Notes: generated by a model not told the origin, from the sequence alone. A stretch of DNA of 64,000 nt from Candidatus Solirubrobacter pratensis (GCF_000425945.1 NZ_AUEK01000003.1:434001-498000), one strand, 5' to 3'; positions 7,681 through 15,803 are shown, counted from the first letter of the stretch. Numbers and translations: made by a program.

Positions 7681-9585
7681 TCAACTCCCGCCGCGGCCGG
7701 CGACCGCGCGCGCGACCTTGCGCCGGCGGGTCGCACGGCGGGCGGCGGGTGGCGTGGCGCGTGTCTGGAGGAACTTGAGGGCCTGGACGTGGGCGTAGCG
7801 CAGGGAGGAGGGCGTGCCGGTGATGTCCGCGTCGCGCAGCGATTCGAGGAACTCGTCCGGCCCGTCGAAGTCGCGCATGCGGATGCGGACCGAGCCGAGC
7901 CCCCGCGCGACGTGCGCGTCCGAGCCGGCGCCGCCGACGATGCGGTACTTGGCCGCGAAGCGGACGGCCTCCTCGTTGAAGGCGGGGATCGCGATGCGCG
8001 GGTTGAAGACCTCGATCGCGTCGATGTCGCCGACCACCGCGAGCATGTGCTCGTAGTCCGGGACCGCGTGCATGCGATCGAACGGGTGCGGGACGTAGAC
8101 GAGCCCGCCCTGGCGGCGGATCTCGGCGATCGTCTCCGCGAGCGTCATGCCGCGCGGGATCTTCTCCTCGATGAAGAGGCCGATCACCTCGCCCTGATCG
8201 GCGGTCTTGACCTCCTCGGCGACGATCACCTTGACGCCGAACTCGGCCGCCTTGGCGCGCGCGTCGAGCGCGCCGGAGATCTCGTTGTGGTCGGTCACCG
8301 CGATCGCGCCGAGCCCGACCTCGCGGGCGGTGGCGAGCAGCACCTCGACCGGCGTCGCGCAGTCGTTCGAGTGGTCGGTGTGCATGTGCAGGTCGACGTC
8401 GATCAGCTTCTTCTTGCCCACCCGCGCGCGGATGTCGGGCCGGCCGTTGGTGCCGTGGCGCAGGGCGGCGAGGCCCGCGTAGATCGCCTCCGCCTCGTCG
8501 GCGACGCGCGACCACGCGAGCCGGGTCCGCGCGGCCTCGGCTCCCCGGGCCAGCTGCTCGCGCAGCGCGGCATCGGCGACCACGCGCTCCAGCTGGGCCG
8601 CCAGCACGTCGACGTCGGCGGGCTCGAACAGCAGCCCGAGGTCGCCGTGCTCGAGCACCTCCTCGTACACCGGCAGCCGCGCCGCGACGGGAACCGCTCC
8701 GGCGCCCAGCGCGCGCACGAGCACGCCCGGGGCGGTGACCTGGCCGAGCGACGCGGTCACCACGACGTCGGCTTGCGCGAGCTCGCCCGCCTCGTCGCCG
8801 GCCACCCGCACGCGCTCGCGCAGGCTCGAGCGCAGCGTCGGGACGGCGCCGGTCGCCGAGACGACGACGGCCTCCCACGGCAGCGCCTCCGGCAGGCGGC
8901 GCAGCGCGCGCAGGAACAGCCGCAGCGCGGCGCGCTCCTCGCGGTCGGAGAAGACGATCCGGATCGGCGCGCCATCGGGCCGCGGCGCGCGCTCGGTCGG
9001 CGTCACGCCCGGGCGCAGCAGCTCATACGGGGACGGGAAGAAGCGTTGCAGCAGGTCAGCCGTCGCCTGGTAGCTGGCGGTGCGCGCGTCGAGCCGGCCG
9101 AAGAACAGCTCCACGAAGCGCCGCGCGACCTGCGTGGAGAGCACGCGCTCCTCCGGCGCGTGGAACGAGCCGACGTTGAGCGCGCGCGAGTGCCGCAGGG
9201 CGACGGAGCCGGCGCTCGGCGCCCACGGCTCGTGTACATGCACGAAGTCGAGCTTGGCGACCGTCAGCACGTCCTCGATCGTGCGCGCGATGTCGACCGG
9301 CGGCGACGGCGCGACGCCCCGCCGGTGCACCGGCAGCAGCTCGCCGACGCCGAGCACGCGGACGCCCCCGCCGGGGTCGAACAGCGCCTCGGGCCGCTCC
9401 CGCGCCGCCCGGATCAGCTTGCGCGACTCGCGCACCAGCTCAGGCGACCGCGAGGGCGCGAGCAGCAGCACGCGGTGCCCGCGCCCGGCCAGCTCGCGCG
9501 ACAGCTCGGCGGCGAACGTGCCCACGTCGTGCTCGTCCTCCAGCGCACGAGGCGCGACCTGGGCGATGGCGAACCGCTCCGGCAC
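7681..9585 (-). CDS. PimA-like glycosyltransferase fused to a PHP-domain phosphoesterase
   Basis: A 634-residue two-domain protein. Residues 1-380 look like a GT-B, GT4 enzyme close to mannosyltransferase PimA: HVHEPWAPSAGSVAL, then SFHAPEE, then EEVLEHGDLGLLFEP. The donor-site residues look eroded: the usual catalytic Glu of the G-I-V-L-x-E-A motif reads Arg (GVLVRALGAG), and the PNG loop reads RPG. Residues 395-590 are a PHP metallo-phosphoesterase with DLHMHTDHSND, TDHNE, VPHPFDR and GSDAHV, all metal-ligand motifs intact. A strong hairpin lies between this gene and ino1 upstream. The start is a GTG giving VPERFAIAQVAP. Context suggests a role in inositol-lipid synthesis; that is inference. 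Confidence 0.85.
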   Translation of the reverse strand: MPERFAIAQVAPRALEDEHDVGTFAAELSRELAGRGHRVLLLAPSRSPELVRESRKLIRAARERPEALFDPGGGVRVLGVGELLPVHRRGVAPSPPVDIARTIEDVLTVAKLDFVHVHEPWAPSAGSVALRHSRALNVGSFHAPEERVLSTQVARRFVELFFGRLDARTASYQATADLLQRFFPSPYELLRPGVTPTERAPRPDGAPIRIVFSDREERAALRLFLRALRRLPEALPWEAVVVSATGAVPTLRSSLRERVRVAGDEAGELAQADVVVTASLGQVTAPGVLVRALGAGAVPVAARLPVYEEVLEHGDLGLLFEPADVDVLAAQLERVVADAALREQLARGAEAARTRLAWSRVADEAEAIYAGLAALRHGTNGRPDIRARVGKKKLIDVDLHMHTDHSNDCATPVEVLLATAREVGLGAIAVTDHNEISGALDARAKAAEFGVKVIVAEEVKTADQGEVIGLFIEEKIPRGMTLAETIAEIRRQGGLVYVPHPFDRMHAVPDYEHMLAVVGDIDAIEVFNPRIAIPAFNEEAVRFAAKYRIVGGAGSDAHVARGLGSVRIRMRDFDGPDEFLESLRDADITGTPSSLRYAHVQALKFLQTRATPPAARRATRRRKVARAVAGRGGS

Positions 9586-9601
9586 CGCGGAGCAGCATAA
9601 C

Positions 9602-9627
9602 GAGGGGGAGCGCCGGCGCTCCCCCTC
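9602..9627 (-). terminator. perfect 26-base palindrome between ino1 and the GT-PHP gene
   Basis: The arms GAGGGGGAGCGCC and GGCGCTCCCCCTC are perfect complements with no mismatches. The palindrome sits directly after the ino1 stop and before the GTG of the downstream gene. It has no T run on either strand, so it could be a factor-independent terminator of the GC-rich actinobacterial type, an attenuator, or an mRNA-processing or stability hairpin. Confidence 0.65.
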
Positions 9628-9632
9628 AGTCG

Positions 9633-10841
9633 CTACTTGGAGACCTTCTCCGCGTCCTCGACGGTGTCCTTGCCGGCGCCCTTGCGCGCGGCGCGGGCGG
9701 CCTTCTCGGTCCGCGCGTGCGTGCGGATGAACTCCTCGGTGTCCTCGCGCGCCTGGTCGTCCGGGCGCTGGTTCTGCGGGGATTTCATGAGGTAGGAGCT
9801 CGGGCCGTCGAGCTGGCCGCCGATGCCGTGGTTGAGCGCGAGCTTGCAGCAGCGCACGGCGTCGATGACGATGCCCGCCGAGTTCGGCGAGTCCCACACC
9901 TCGAGCTTGAGCTCGGCGGTCAGCGGCACGCCGCCGAACGCCTCGCCCTCGAGGCGGATGTGGGCCCACTTGCGGTCGGTCAGCCACGGCACGTAGTCCG
10001 ACGGGCCGACGTGGACGTCGTCCGGGGCCATCTCGTCCTCGACGATCGACGTGACCGCGTTGGTCTTGGAGATCTTCTTGGACTCCAGCCGCTCGCGCTC
10101 GAGCATGTTGTAGAAGTCCATGTTGCCGCCGACGTTGAGCTGCGACGTGCGTGCGAGCTTGACGCCGCGGTCGCCGAACAGGCGGGCGAGCGAGCGGTGG
10201 ACGATCGTCGCGCCGACCTGCGACTTGATGTCGTCGCCGACGATCGGCAGGCCGGCCTTCTGGAAGCGGTTGTCCCAGTACGTCTCGCGGGCGATGAAGA
10301 CCGGGATGCAGTTCACGAAGGCGCAGCCGGCCTCGAGGATCTGCTCGACGTACCACTTCGTGGCCTGCTCGGAGCCGACCGGCAGATAGGAGACCACGAC
10401 GTCGGTCTTGGTCTCCTTGAGCACCTCGACGATGTCGACGGTGGAGCCTGGCGCCTTCGTGATCTTCTGAGACAGGTACTTGCCGAGGCCGTCGTGGGTC
10501 ATGCCGCGCTGGACCGGCACGTCCATGTGCGGGATGTCGTCCGTGAACTTGATCGTGTTGTTCTGGCCCGACCAGATGGCCTCGGAGAGGTCCTTGCCGA
10601 CCTTCTCGGAGTCGATGTCGAAGGCGGCCGAGAACTCGATGTCGCGGACGTGGTAGCCGCCGAGGTCCACGTGCATGAGGCCCGGGACGCGCACCGTGGG
10701 GTCGGCGTCGCGGTAGTGGTGGACGCCCTGGACGAAGGCGTTCGCGCAGTTGCCCGCGCCGATGATCGCCACGCGGACCTTGTCGTTCTGGTAGCGGCCG
10801 CCGCCGTTCGCGGACGGCTCGTGACCGATGTGCGTCGTCAA
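9633..10841 (-). CDS. ino1: inositol-3-phosphate synthase
   Basis: Converts glucose 6-phosphate to 1L-myo-inositol 3-phosphate with NAD as catalytic cofactor; first step of inositol-lipid (and mycothiol-type) synthesis. The NAD loop IIGAGNCAN, the [12 protein letters not shown] segment and the [13 protein letters not shown] region are all characteristic of actinobacterial Ino1. At 402 residues it is longer than I expect for the bacterial enzyme, owing to a charged C-terminal tail of about 45 residues rich in Arg, Ala and Lys. It heads a minus-strand block with a CDP-alcohol phosphatidyltransferase just upstream, supporting use of its product for phosphatidylinositol phosphate. Confidence 0.94.
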   Translation of the reverse strand: MTTHIGHEPSANGGGRYQNDKVRVAIIGAGNCANAFVQGVHHYRDADPTVRVPGLMHVDLGGYHVRDIEFSAAFDIDSEKVGKDLSEAIWSGQNNTIKFTDDIPHMDVPVQRGMTHDGLGKYLSQKITKAPGSTVDIVEVLKETKTDVVVSYLPVGSEQATKWYVEQILEAGCAFVNCIPVFIARETYWDNRFQKAGLPIVGDDIKSQVGATIVHRSLARLFGDRGVKLARTSQLNVGGNMDFYNMLERERLESKKISKTNAVTSIVEDEMAPDDVHVGPSDYVPWLTDRKWAHIRLEGEAFGGVPLTAELKLEVWDSPNSAGIVIDAVRCCKLALNHGIGGQLDGPSSYLMKSPQNQRPDDQAREDTEEFIRTHARTEKAARAARKGAGKDTVEDAEKVSK

Positions 10842-10885
10842 GAGAAGCTTGCCTCCAAGTAGGAACGTCGCCCGAAGGAACCCGG

Positions 10886-11488
10886 CTAGGCCGGGTCAGT
10901 TACAGGTCGCGTGAGCTCTTTGCGAACGTGGAAGATCCGCTGGAGCACCGTAATCACGGCCATCGCGCCGAGTACATAGACGGCGACCGTGATGGCATCG
11001 TCCCAGAACTGGGCGAAGACGAGGCCCGCCGAGAGGATGACCACCCGGACCGCCCGGTCGGCGATCCCCACCTTGCACTCCACCCCGAGCGCCTCGGCGC
11101 GGGCGCGTGTGTAGGACACCATCAGCGACGCCACGACGGCGATCACCACGGCGCCGGCGGCGAGGTCGTCGCCCTGGCGCGAGAAGTGGACGCCGACTGC
11201 GGCGAGCACGACGCCCTCCTCGATCCGGTCCAGCGTCGAGTCCAGGAACGCGCCGAACGGCGTGCCCTTGCCCGACATGCGCGAGTAGCGCCCGTCGAGC
11301 GTGTCGCAGACCGAGCCGACGATGAACGCGATGCCGCCCGCCAGCCACCACTCCTTGTAGACCAGAGCGGCGGCGACCACGCACAGGGCGAAGCCCGTCA
11401 GCGAGATCGCGTTGGGCGTCAGCCGCGACTCGATCAGGCGATTGCGGAAGTGCTGCTGGTAGTCGCGCGCGGTCGTCGGGCGGCTCAT
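10886..11488 (-). CDS. CDP-alcohol phosphatidyltransferase, probable phosphatidylinositol phosphate synthase
   Basis: A 200-residue integral membrane enzyme with the CDP-alcohol signature as [10 protein letters not shown] ... [10 protein letters not shown], in which the usual Ala before Arg is Ser. About six hydrophobic segments follow ([40 protein letters not shown] and others). It lies next to inositol-3-phosphate synthase, so the likely reaction is CDP-diacylglycerol plus inositol 3-phosphate to phosphatidylinositol phosphate, as in mycobacterial PgsA1. Phosphatidylglycerophosphate synthase activity cannot be excluded from sequence alone. Confidence 0.85.
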   Translation of the reverse strand: MSRPTTARDYQQHFRNRLIESRLTPNAISLTGFALCVVAAALVYKEWWLAGGIAFIVGSVCDTLDGRYSRMSGKGTPFGAFLDSTLDRIEEGVVLAAVGVHFSRQGDDLAAGAVVIAVVASLMVSYTRARAEALGVECKVGIADRAVRVVILSAGLVFAQFWDDAITVAVYVLGAMAVITVLQRIFHVRKELTRPVTDPA

Positions 11489-11503
11489 GCTCGGGCGGAG
11501 AGC

Positions 11504-12268
11504 CTACCCGGCGCGTGCGGGACCCGCGAGCGCGGGCTCCCATGCCCACGCTTGTGGGCGCGCGCGGGCGAACAGCGTCTGCGCCGCCAGCGCGGACACC
11601 GCGGCCACGCCCGCGCCGCTGACCGCGTCGAAGATCCAGTGGTTGCCGGTCGCGACGACGACGAACGTGACGACCGGCGCGTAGGCGATCCAGAGCCCCT
11701 TCGCCCACGCGTGGCGCACCATCCTGATCATCGGCACGCTCAGCATCAGCGCGAAGCACACGTGCATCGACGGGACCGCGGCGAACGGGTTGAAGAGCGC
11801 GTTGACCGAGGACTCCGAGACGCCCGTGAAGTCCGCGACCGAGTCGATGAAGCCCAGCTCGGGGAACATCCGCGGCGGCGCGGTCGGGAAGGCGACGTAG
11901 CCGACCAGCGCGAGTCCCATCGCGACCATGAACATGTTGCGCACGAAGTAGAAGTGCTCGTTGCGGAACAGGTAGATGAACGCGAGCGTGCACGTCGTCA
12001 CGACGAAGTGCGAGTTCAGGTACATCCAGCTCGCGAGGTCGTCGAGGAACCCGGTGCCGACCGCCCACGCCTGGACCGAGTGCTCGACGAACACGTGGGT
12101 CGACCGCTCGAGATGGATGACGTCCTGAGCGTGGTCGAAGGCGGAGACCGTCTGGTCGTACACCATCCCGCGCGCCAGCCGGTACAGCCAGTAGGCGCCG
12201 CAGAACAGGACGATCTGCCGCATGAGGTCCAGCGTTCCGTTCGGAAGCAGGCGGCGGGCGAGGGGCAT
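11504..12268 (-). CDS. PAP2 superfamily membrane enzyme, Aur1/inositolphosphotransferase-like
   Basis: A 254-residue membrane protein with about six hydrophobic segments. It carries the type-2 phosphatidic acid phosphatase motifs in the form found in the PAP2_3/Aur1-like branch: YLNSHF, then PFAAVPSMHVCFAL, then ATGNHWIFDAVSGAGVA, with the catalytic His and Asp of the last motif intact. Aur1-like proteins move inositol phosphate between lipids; ordinary members dephosphorylate lipid phosphates. Here it stands 15 bases upstream of the CDP-alcohol transferase gene in the same direction, so dephosphorylation of phosphatidylinositol phosphate or an inositol-phosphate transfer is plausible. ATG 12268 is used as start. 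Confidence 0.85.
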   Translation of the reverse strand: MPLARRLLPNGTLDLMRQIVLFCGAYWLYRLARGMVYDQTVSAFDHAQDVIHLERSTHVFVEHSVQAWAVGTGFLDDLASWMYLNSHFVVTTCTLAFIYLFRNEHFYFVRNMFMVAMGLALVGYVAFPTAPPRMFPELGFIDSVADFTGVSESSVNALFNPFAAVPSMHVCFALMLSVPMIRMVRHAWAKGLWIAYAPVVTFVVVATGNHWIFDAVSGAGVAAVSALAAQTLFARARPQAWAWEPALAGPARAG

Positions 12269-12284
12269 CACCCGATGCTAGACA

Positions 12285-12298
12285 CGCCCGATCGGGCG
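12285..12298. repeat. perfect 14-bp palindrome upstream of the PAP2 gene
   Basis: CGCCCGATCGGGCG reads identically on both strands. It lies 17 bases upstream of the PAP2 start codon and downstream of the membrane-protein gene stop at 12361. It could be a regulator-binding site or a short hairpin; nothing in the sequence decides which. Confidence 0.4.
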
Positions 12299-12360
12299 AC
12301 CCAGTGCGGCTATCCCCCGAACACAGGTCCTAAAGGGCCGTTGAAGAATTCCGACGGACC

Positions 12361-13950
12361 CTAACCACCGGCCGCCGCCTGCTGCTGCTTGCAGGCGGGA
12401 TTGGCGCGCCGGTCGATGTCGAAGCGCGCCTGGACGAGCACGACGCCGCTGCCGCCGGGATCGACCTCGGTCCAGCCGCCGGGCGCCTCGCGCACGCACG
12501 CTCCGCGCGTGAACCAGTACCGCGTGTAGCGCTGGCGCACGACCGTCGGCTTGTGCGCGTCGACCTCGAACCAGGTCGGCCCCGCGCCGATCACCTTCGC
12601 GCCGCCCGACGCCGGCGGGTCCGTGTCGCGCACCTCCCAGATGCGCCAGCGCGCCGACGAGTAGACGGGCTTGAGGTACTTCGCGCCGCGGTCGAGCACC
12701 TTCGCCTCCTGGACCGCGGAGTAGTCCAGCGGGGCGTTCGGCAGCGCGACCCAGCGGACCGCGTTCTCGCGCAGCCACGCGTGGTAGCTCGCCGGCGTCA
12801 GCTTGCGCCCGGAGTAGAAGATCGGGTTGGACTTCTGGTCGAGCTGGCGCTCCCACCCGCGCGCGAGCGGGACGACCTTCGCGAGGTCGGCCGCCTCCCA
12901 GTGGTTGCGCGTGAGCGGGACCTCGACGCGCTCGCCGGGCTGCGCGACCTTGTCGAGGAAGTTGCGCGCCTCGGCCTGGAAGGACGCCTTCGTGCTGGGA
13001 TCGCCGTGCGCCTCGGCCACGGCGCGCACGGCGGGCAGCCACTGGAGATAGAGCAGCCCGACCCCGACGACCGCGAGCGCCGCGAGCGGGACGCGCCGCC
13101 GGTGCGCGAGCGCGAGCACGGACGGCCCGGCGAGCACGCCGAGCCGGAGCGCGTTCTGCCCGAACGGGGACGGGACGAAGAACGCGCCGACGAGGACGAG
13201 CAGGTAGAGCATCCCGGCGGCCCAGATCACGCGCCGGCGCGGCGCGAGCAGTGCCACGGCGCCGGCGGAGAGCGCGAGCATCGGCCAGAACGCGGTCGCG
13301 GTGAAGCGGTCGGTCCCGCCCTCGGGGAACAGCAGCCACAGCGCGAAGCCGCCGGCCAGCGCGGGAAGCGCGAGCCGCGCCGCGGTGCCGAGGGCCGCGC
13401 GGCCGCCGGCGAGCAGCGTCGCGGCGGCGCCGAGCAGCAGGAACGCGCCCGCGACCGGGCTCGCCCACATCGCCCCGAGCGCGAGCAGGACGGAGGCCAC
13501 GCGCCAGCCGATGCCGCCGCGCCGGCTCTCGCACCACCACGCGGCGATCGCGAGCGCGACTCCCAGCAGGAACGGCATCCGCCCGATTGCCAGGTTCGAC
13601 AGCACGCCGGCGGCGAACAGCCACGAGGCGACGGCGCCGGCGGTCGGGCTCGGCGCCGCGCCGCGGGCCAGCGGCACGAACGCCGCGACGGCGAGCACCG
13701 CGGAGCCGACGCCGACCAGCGCGGGCCCCGCCTGGGCGGCGAGCGGCGCGAACAGCAACGAGTAGCCGAGCACGTGATGGCCGCCGTACCACTGCGCGTT
13801 CCAGACCGTCAGCCCCTCGTGCTGGAAGAGCCACGCCCGGTACGAATGGGCGGCCATGTCGGCGGTCGCCGGATGCGCGATGAGATAGACGACGCAGAGC
13901 ACGGCGCATCCCAGCGCCGGCGCAAGAGGATGCTCGAACGCGCGCCGCAT
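12361..13950 (-). CDS. multi-spanning membrane protein, GT-C-like
   Basis: About 529 residues. The first 330 form ten or more hydrophobic segments with an early soluble loop after TM1 (HPATADMAAHSYRAWLF, then WNAQWYGGHHVLGYSLL). That His/Asp-containing loop after the first helix recalls GT-C polyprenyl-sugar glycosyltransferases. The last 200 residues are a soluble, mainly beta domain (RNHWEAADLAKVVPLARGWE, YTRYWFTRGACVREAPGGW). It ends in KQQQAAAGG. It is the upstream gene of the inositol-lipid block and may glycosylate a lipid-linked product; that is inference. ATG 13950 begins just before the first helix. Confidence 0.75.
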   Translation of the reverse strand: MRRAFEHPLAPALGCAVLCVVYLIAHPATADMAAHSYRAWLFQHEGLTVWNAQWYGGHHVLGYSLLFAPLAAQAGPALVGVGSAVLAVAAFVPLARGAAPSPTAGAVASWLFAAGVLSNLAIGRMPFLLGVALAIAAWWCESRRGGIGWRVASVLLALGAMWASPVAGAFLLLGAAATLLAGGRAALGTAARLALPALAGGFALWLLFPEGGTDRFTATAFWPMLALSAGAVALLAPRRRVIWAAGMLYLLVLVGAFFVPSPFGQNALRLGVLAGPSVLALAHRRRVPLAALAVVGVGLLYLQWLPAVRAVAEAHGDPSTKASFQAEARNFLDKVAQPGERVEVPLTRNHWEAADLAKVVPLARGWERQLDQKSNPIFYSGRKLTPASYHAWLRENAVRWVALPNAPLDYSAVQEAKVLDRGAKYLKPVYSSARWRIWEVRDTDPPASGGAKVIGAGPTWFEVDAHKPTVVRQRYTRYWFTRGACVREAPGGWTEVDPGGSGVVLVQARFDIDRRANPACKQQQAAAGG

Positions 13951-14026
13951 TGGCCTTGGGCACCCTAGCGCCCCTAACGTCGACCGGAGGTCATAAGGCC
14001 CGCCTCGGAACGGCGAGCGGGCGGCA

Positions 14027-14185
14027 CCCGCGACGGCCGTTGACCGGAGGGCGAAACCCGTTCTCCCCCGTCCCGCGACGGGCACGCTTGCAGAGCCGCG
14101 AGGTAGGCGCCCGCGACGGCCGTTGACCGGAGGGCGAAACCCGTTCTCCCGCGTCCCGCGACGGGCCCGCTTGCAGAGCCGCGAG
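14027..14185. repeat. tandem duplication, 76-base unit with 83-base period
   Basis: Two copies, 14027-14102 and 14110-14185, each beginning CCCGCGACGGCCGTTGACC and ending in GCAGAGCCGCGAG, differ at only about two positions. A 7-base spacer separates them. The unit has no open frame consistent with a gene. The block lies between the membrane-protein start and the ArsR gene stop. Near-identity suggests a recent duplication or selection on a structured or binding element. Confidence 0.85.
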
Positions 14186-14196
14186 AGCGGCGATCT

Positions 14197-14529
14197 CTAC
14201 GCCGAGGCCTTGGCCCGGCCGAACAGAGCAGCGAGCTTCGCCAGCGCCTCCGGCGCGACGCTGAAGTACGCATATGGGCCGCGCTTCTCGCGCTCCAGGA
14301 TCCCCGCGCGCACGAGCTTGCGCAGGTGATGGCTCACCGTCGGCTGGCGCAGCTGCAGGCGCGACTGGATGTCGCGCCCGTTGAGCTCGCCGCCCGGCGC
14401 GTGTAGGAGCTCGCTGAGGATCAGGACGCGGCTCGCGTCGGCGAGCGCGTGGAGGAGCGAGGCGATCGCCGACGCCTGCTCCGGCTGCAGGGGCGCCGCC
14501 GTCAGTGGCCCGTGATCGAGCGCTTGCAC
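14197..14529 (-). CDS. ArsR-family transcriptional regulator
   Basis: A winged-helix repressor of about 110 residues. The helix-turn-helix spans LNGRDIQSRLQLRQPTVSHHLRKLVRAG, with the wing REKRGPYAYFSV, typical of ArsR/SmtB proteins. No Cys pair or other metal-binding motif is present in the recognition helix, so the signal is probably not a classical thiol-bound metal. GTG at 14529 gives a normal family length; reading from 14631 would add about 34 residues over the promoter region of the divergent gene. It is divergent from the small membrane protein at 14652, with an inverted-repeat pair between them. Confidence 0.88.
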   Translation of the reverse strand: MQALDHGPLTAAPLQPEQASAIASLLHALADASRVLILSELLHAPGGELNGRDIQSRLQLRQPTVSHHLRKLVRAGILEREKRGPYAYFSVAPEALAKLAALFGRAKASA

Positions 14530-14554
14530 GTACGCAGATTGACAGATGTCACTG

Positions 14555-14602
14555 CAGATATCCAATGGAATCGATACCGCGATTGACGCACGTCGATATC
14601 TG
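14555..14602. promoter_or_regulatory. paired half-sites, likely ArsR operator
   Basis: CAGATATC at 14555-14562 and GATATCTG at 14595-14602 are perfect inverted copies, 40 bases centre to centre, in the intergenic region shared by the ArsR gene and the divergent membrane-protein gene. Each copy contains the palindrome GATATC, so each could bind a dimer. Position upstream of both starts fits joint repression. Inference from position and symmetry. Confidence 0.5.
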
Positions 14603-14651
14603 GGTACAACAGGTAGTACGTAACACCCCATACGAAGGAAGGAGCGCGGCC

Positions 14652-15008
14652 ATGCGCACGCACTTCATCTCACGACTCATCCTGCTCCTCGTCGCCGGCT
14701 TCCTGGTCCTCGCATCGCAGGTCTGGGCGAACAACACGCTCGAGTGGATCTTCATCGTCGGCGGCGCCGTCATGATCCTCCTGGCGGCCGTCGGCATGAC
14801 GCGCGAGGATCGCGCCCAGCGGGTGCTCGACGGCCTCGTCTTCCTGCTCGGCGCGTGGTCGATCGTGCAGGCGATCGTCTTCAACGGCAACACGCTGGAG
14901 TGGACCTCGTTCGCGACTGCAGTGGCCGGCGTGGTGATCGGGACGATCGGCGTGGTGAGCACGACCGAGGTCAGCGGCGAGAGCCACCTGCCTCACGCCG
15001 CCCGGTAG
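14652..15008 (+). CDS. small four-helix membrane protein with internal duplication
   Basis: 118 residues with four hydrophobic segments and no soluble domain. The halves look duplicated: VWANNTLEWIFIVGGAVMIL near residue 20 and VFNGNTLEWTSFATAVAGVV near residue 75, each preceded by another hydrophobic stretch. This recalls the two-repeat SPW-type membrane proteins, though the SPW motif itself is not seen. A strong ribosome site (AAGGAAGGAG) lies 8 bases before the ATG. It is divergent from the ArsR gene, which is likely its regulator. Function unknown. Confidence 0.8.
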   Translation: MRTHFISRLILLLVAGFLVLASQVWANNTLEWIFIVGGAVMILLAAVGMTREDRAQRVLDGLVFLLGAWSIVQAIVFNGNTLEWTSFATAVAGVVIGTIGVVSTTEVSGESHLPHAAR

Positions 15009-15032
15009 CGTCGCACCGAGATCGTAAGGCGC

Positions 15033-15052
15033 GCCCGCCCCAGCGGGCGGGC
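15033..15052. terminator. bidirectional hairpin between convergent genes
   Basis: Arms GCCCGCC (15033-15039) and GGCGGGC (15046-15052) enclose a 6-base loop, between the stop of the small membrane protein and the stop of the CAP protein. No T run. The surrounding text (TCGTAAGGC before, CGCCCGCGAC after) resembles the sequence around 13991-14035, hinting at a repeated element. Confidence 0.6.
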
Positions 15053-15072
15053 AGCGCCCGCGACCGCCGCGG

Positions 15073-15528
15073 CTAGCCGGCGAAGTCCGCCGTGACCATG
15101 CAGCGCGAGGGCGAGGCCTTGCGTCCCACGCCCACCGCGTGGAACCGCGGCGCCAGCATGATCTTGCGGTGCGCCGCCGACTGCAGCCACATGGCGACGA
15201 CCTTGCGGCTGTCGCAGCGCGTCAGCCACGCGAGCGTCTCGCCGACCGAGCGAGCGCGCGTGTAGCGCCGCAGCCGCGCGTTGACCGACCCGTGCGTGAA
15301 CGCGCCTGAGCGCAGCATCGCCGCCGAGTGGGCGTCGGCGGCTCGCGCCAGCGCGCGGTTGACGCGCAGGGCCGGCAGGCCGTGCTGCGCACGCGCCGTG
15401 TTCATCGCCTTCAGGATCGCCATCTCGGCGCGATCCTGGCGCGCGGCGGCGGAGGCGGAGCAGGGAACGGCGATGACTACGAGCAGCACGACGACCAAGC
15501 CGCGCAACGACGTGCGCAGAGAACGCAT
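15073..15528 (-). CDS. secreted CAP/SCP-domain protein
   Basis: 151 residues with an N-terminal signal peptide (LRGLVVVLLVVIAVPCSASA, cleavage near residue 27). The mature part is a compact CAP domain: MNTARAQHGLPALRVNRAL, the His of AADAHSAAML and FTHGS, GETLAWL, and WLQSAAHRKIML followed by VGVGRK. Two Cys (RCDSRK and SRCMV) could form a disulfide. Bacterial CAP proteins are exported, and their activity is mostly unknown. The gene is preceded by an unusually long, structured leader. Its stop converges on the small membrane protein gene. Confidence 0.85.
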   Translation of the reverse strand: MRSLRTSLRGLVVVLLVVIAVPCSASAAARQDRAEMAILKAMNTARAQHGLPALRVNRALARAADAHSAAMLRSGAFTHGSVNARLRRYTRARSVGETLAWLTRCDSRKVVAMWLQSAAHRKIMLAPRFHAVGVGRKASPSRCMVTADFAG

Positions 15529-15803
15529 TGAGACTTCTCCCTAGGGGCCGGAGCGACGTCTGACCACGCGCTCCGGGAGATTTCTGACCAGCGCCGTCCC
15601 AGCGCCTTCGGAACCGGCATGCGTTCCTTGCGGGGCGCGACCCTATTCCCCAACCCGTCGCGTTTCAGCCCTGTCGGCGGGTGCGAAGTAAGAAATGTGA
15701 CCGCGATCACCGCCTTTTCACCTGATCGGGGTAGCGGCCGTCACCCGCCGGGCGAGGAATTGCGGGCCGCTCGTGTCGCTGCGGCGAGTACCGTCGTCGC
15801 GGC
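15529..15803. other. 275-base intergenic region with possible structured leader
   Basis: No gene was found here. Read on the minus strand, toward the CAP gene, it contains several short hairpins: CGCGAC/GTCGCG at 15636-15662, GGAAC/GTTCC at 15610-15627 and GGAGCG/CGCTCC at 15550-15574. The octamer TCTGACCA (TGGTCAGA on the minus strand) occurs twice, 24 bases apart, at 15559 and 15583. A CRP-like site lies at its far end. I could not match it to a known riboswitch class. Confidence 0.45.
15696..15711. promoter_or_regulatory. CRP-like palindrome
   Basis: TGTGACCGCGATCACC has the TGTGA-N6-TCAC(A) form recognised by CRP/GlxR-type regulators, with one end mismatch. It lies between the divergent nth gene (start 15804) and the CAP-protein gene (start 15528), about 170 bases from the latter, so it could serve a promoter for the long CAP leader. 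Assignment rests on consensus only. Confidence 0.45.

Noticed and set aside
15529-15720. Possible ydaO (c-di-AMP) or GEMM (c-di-GMP) riboswitch before the CAP gene
   Set aside because: The conserved core strings of both classes could not be found; kept only as an unclassified structured leader.
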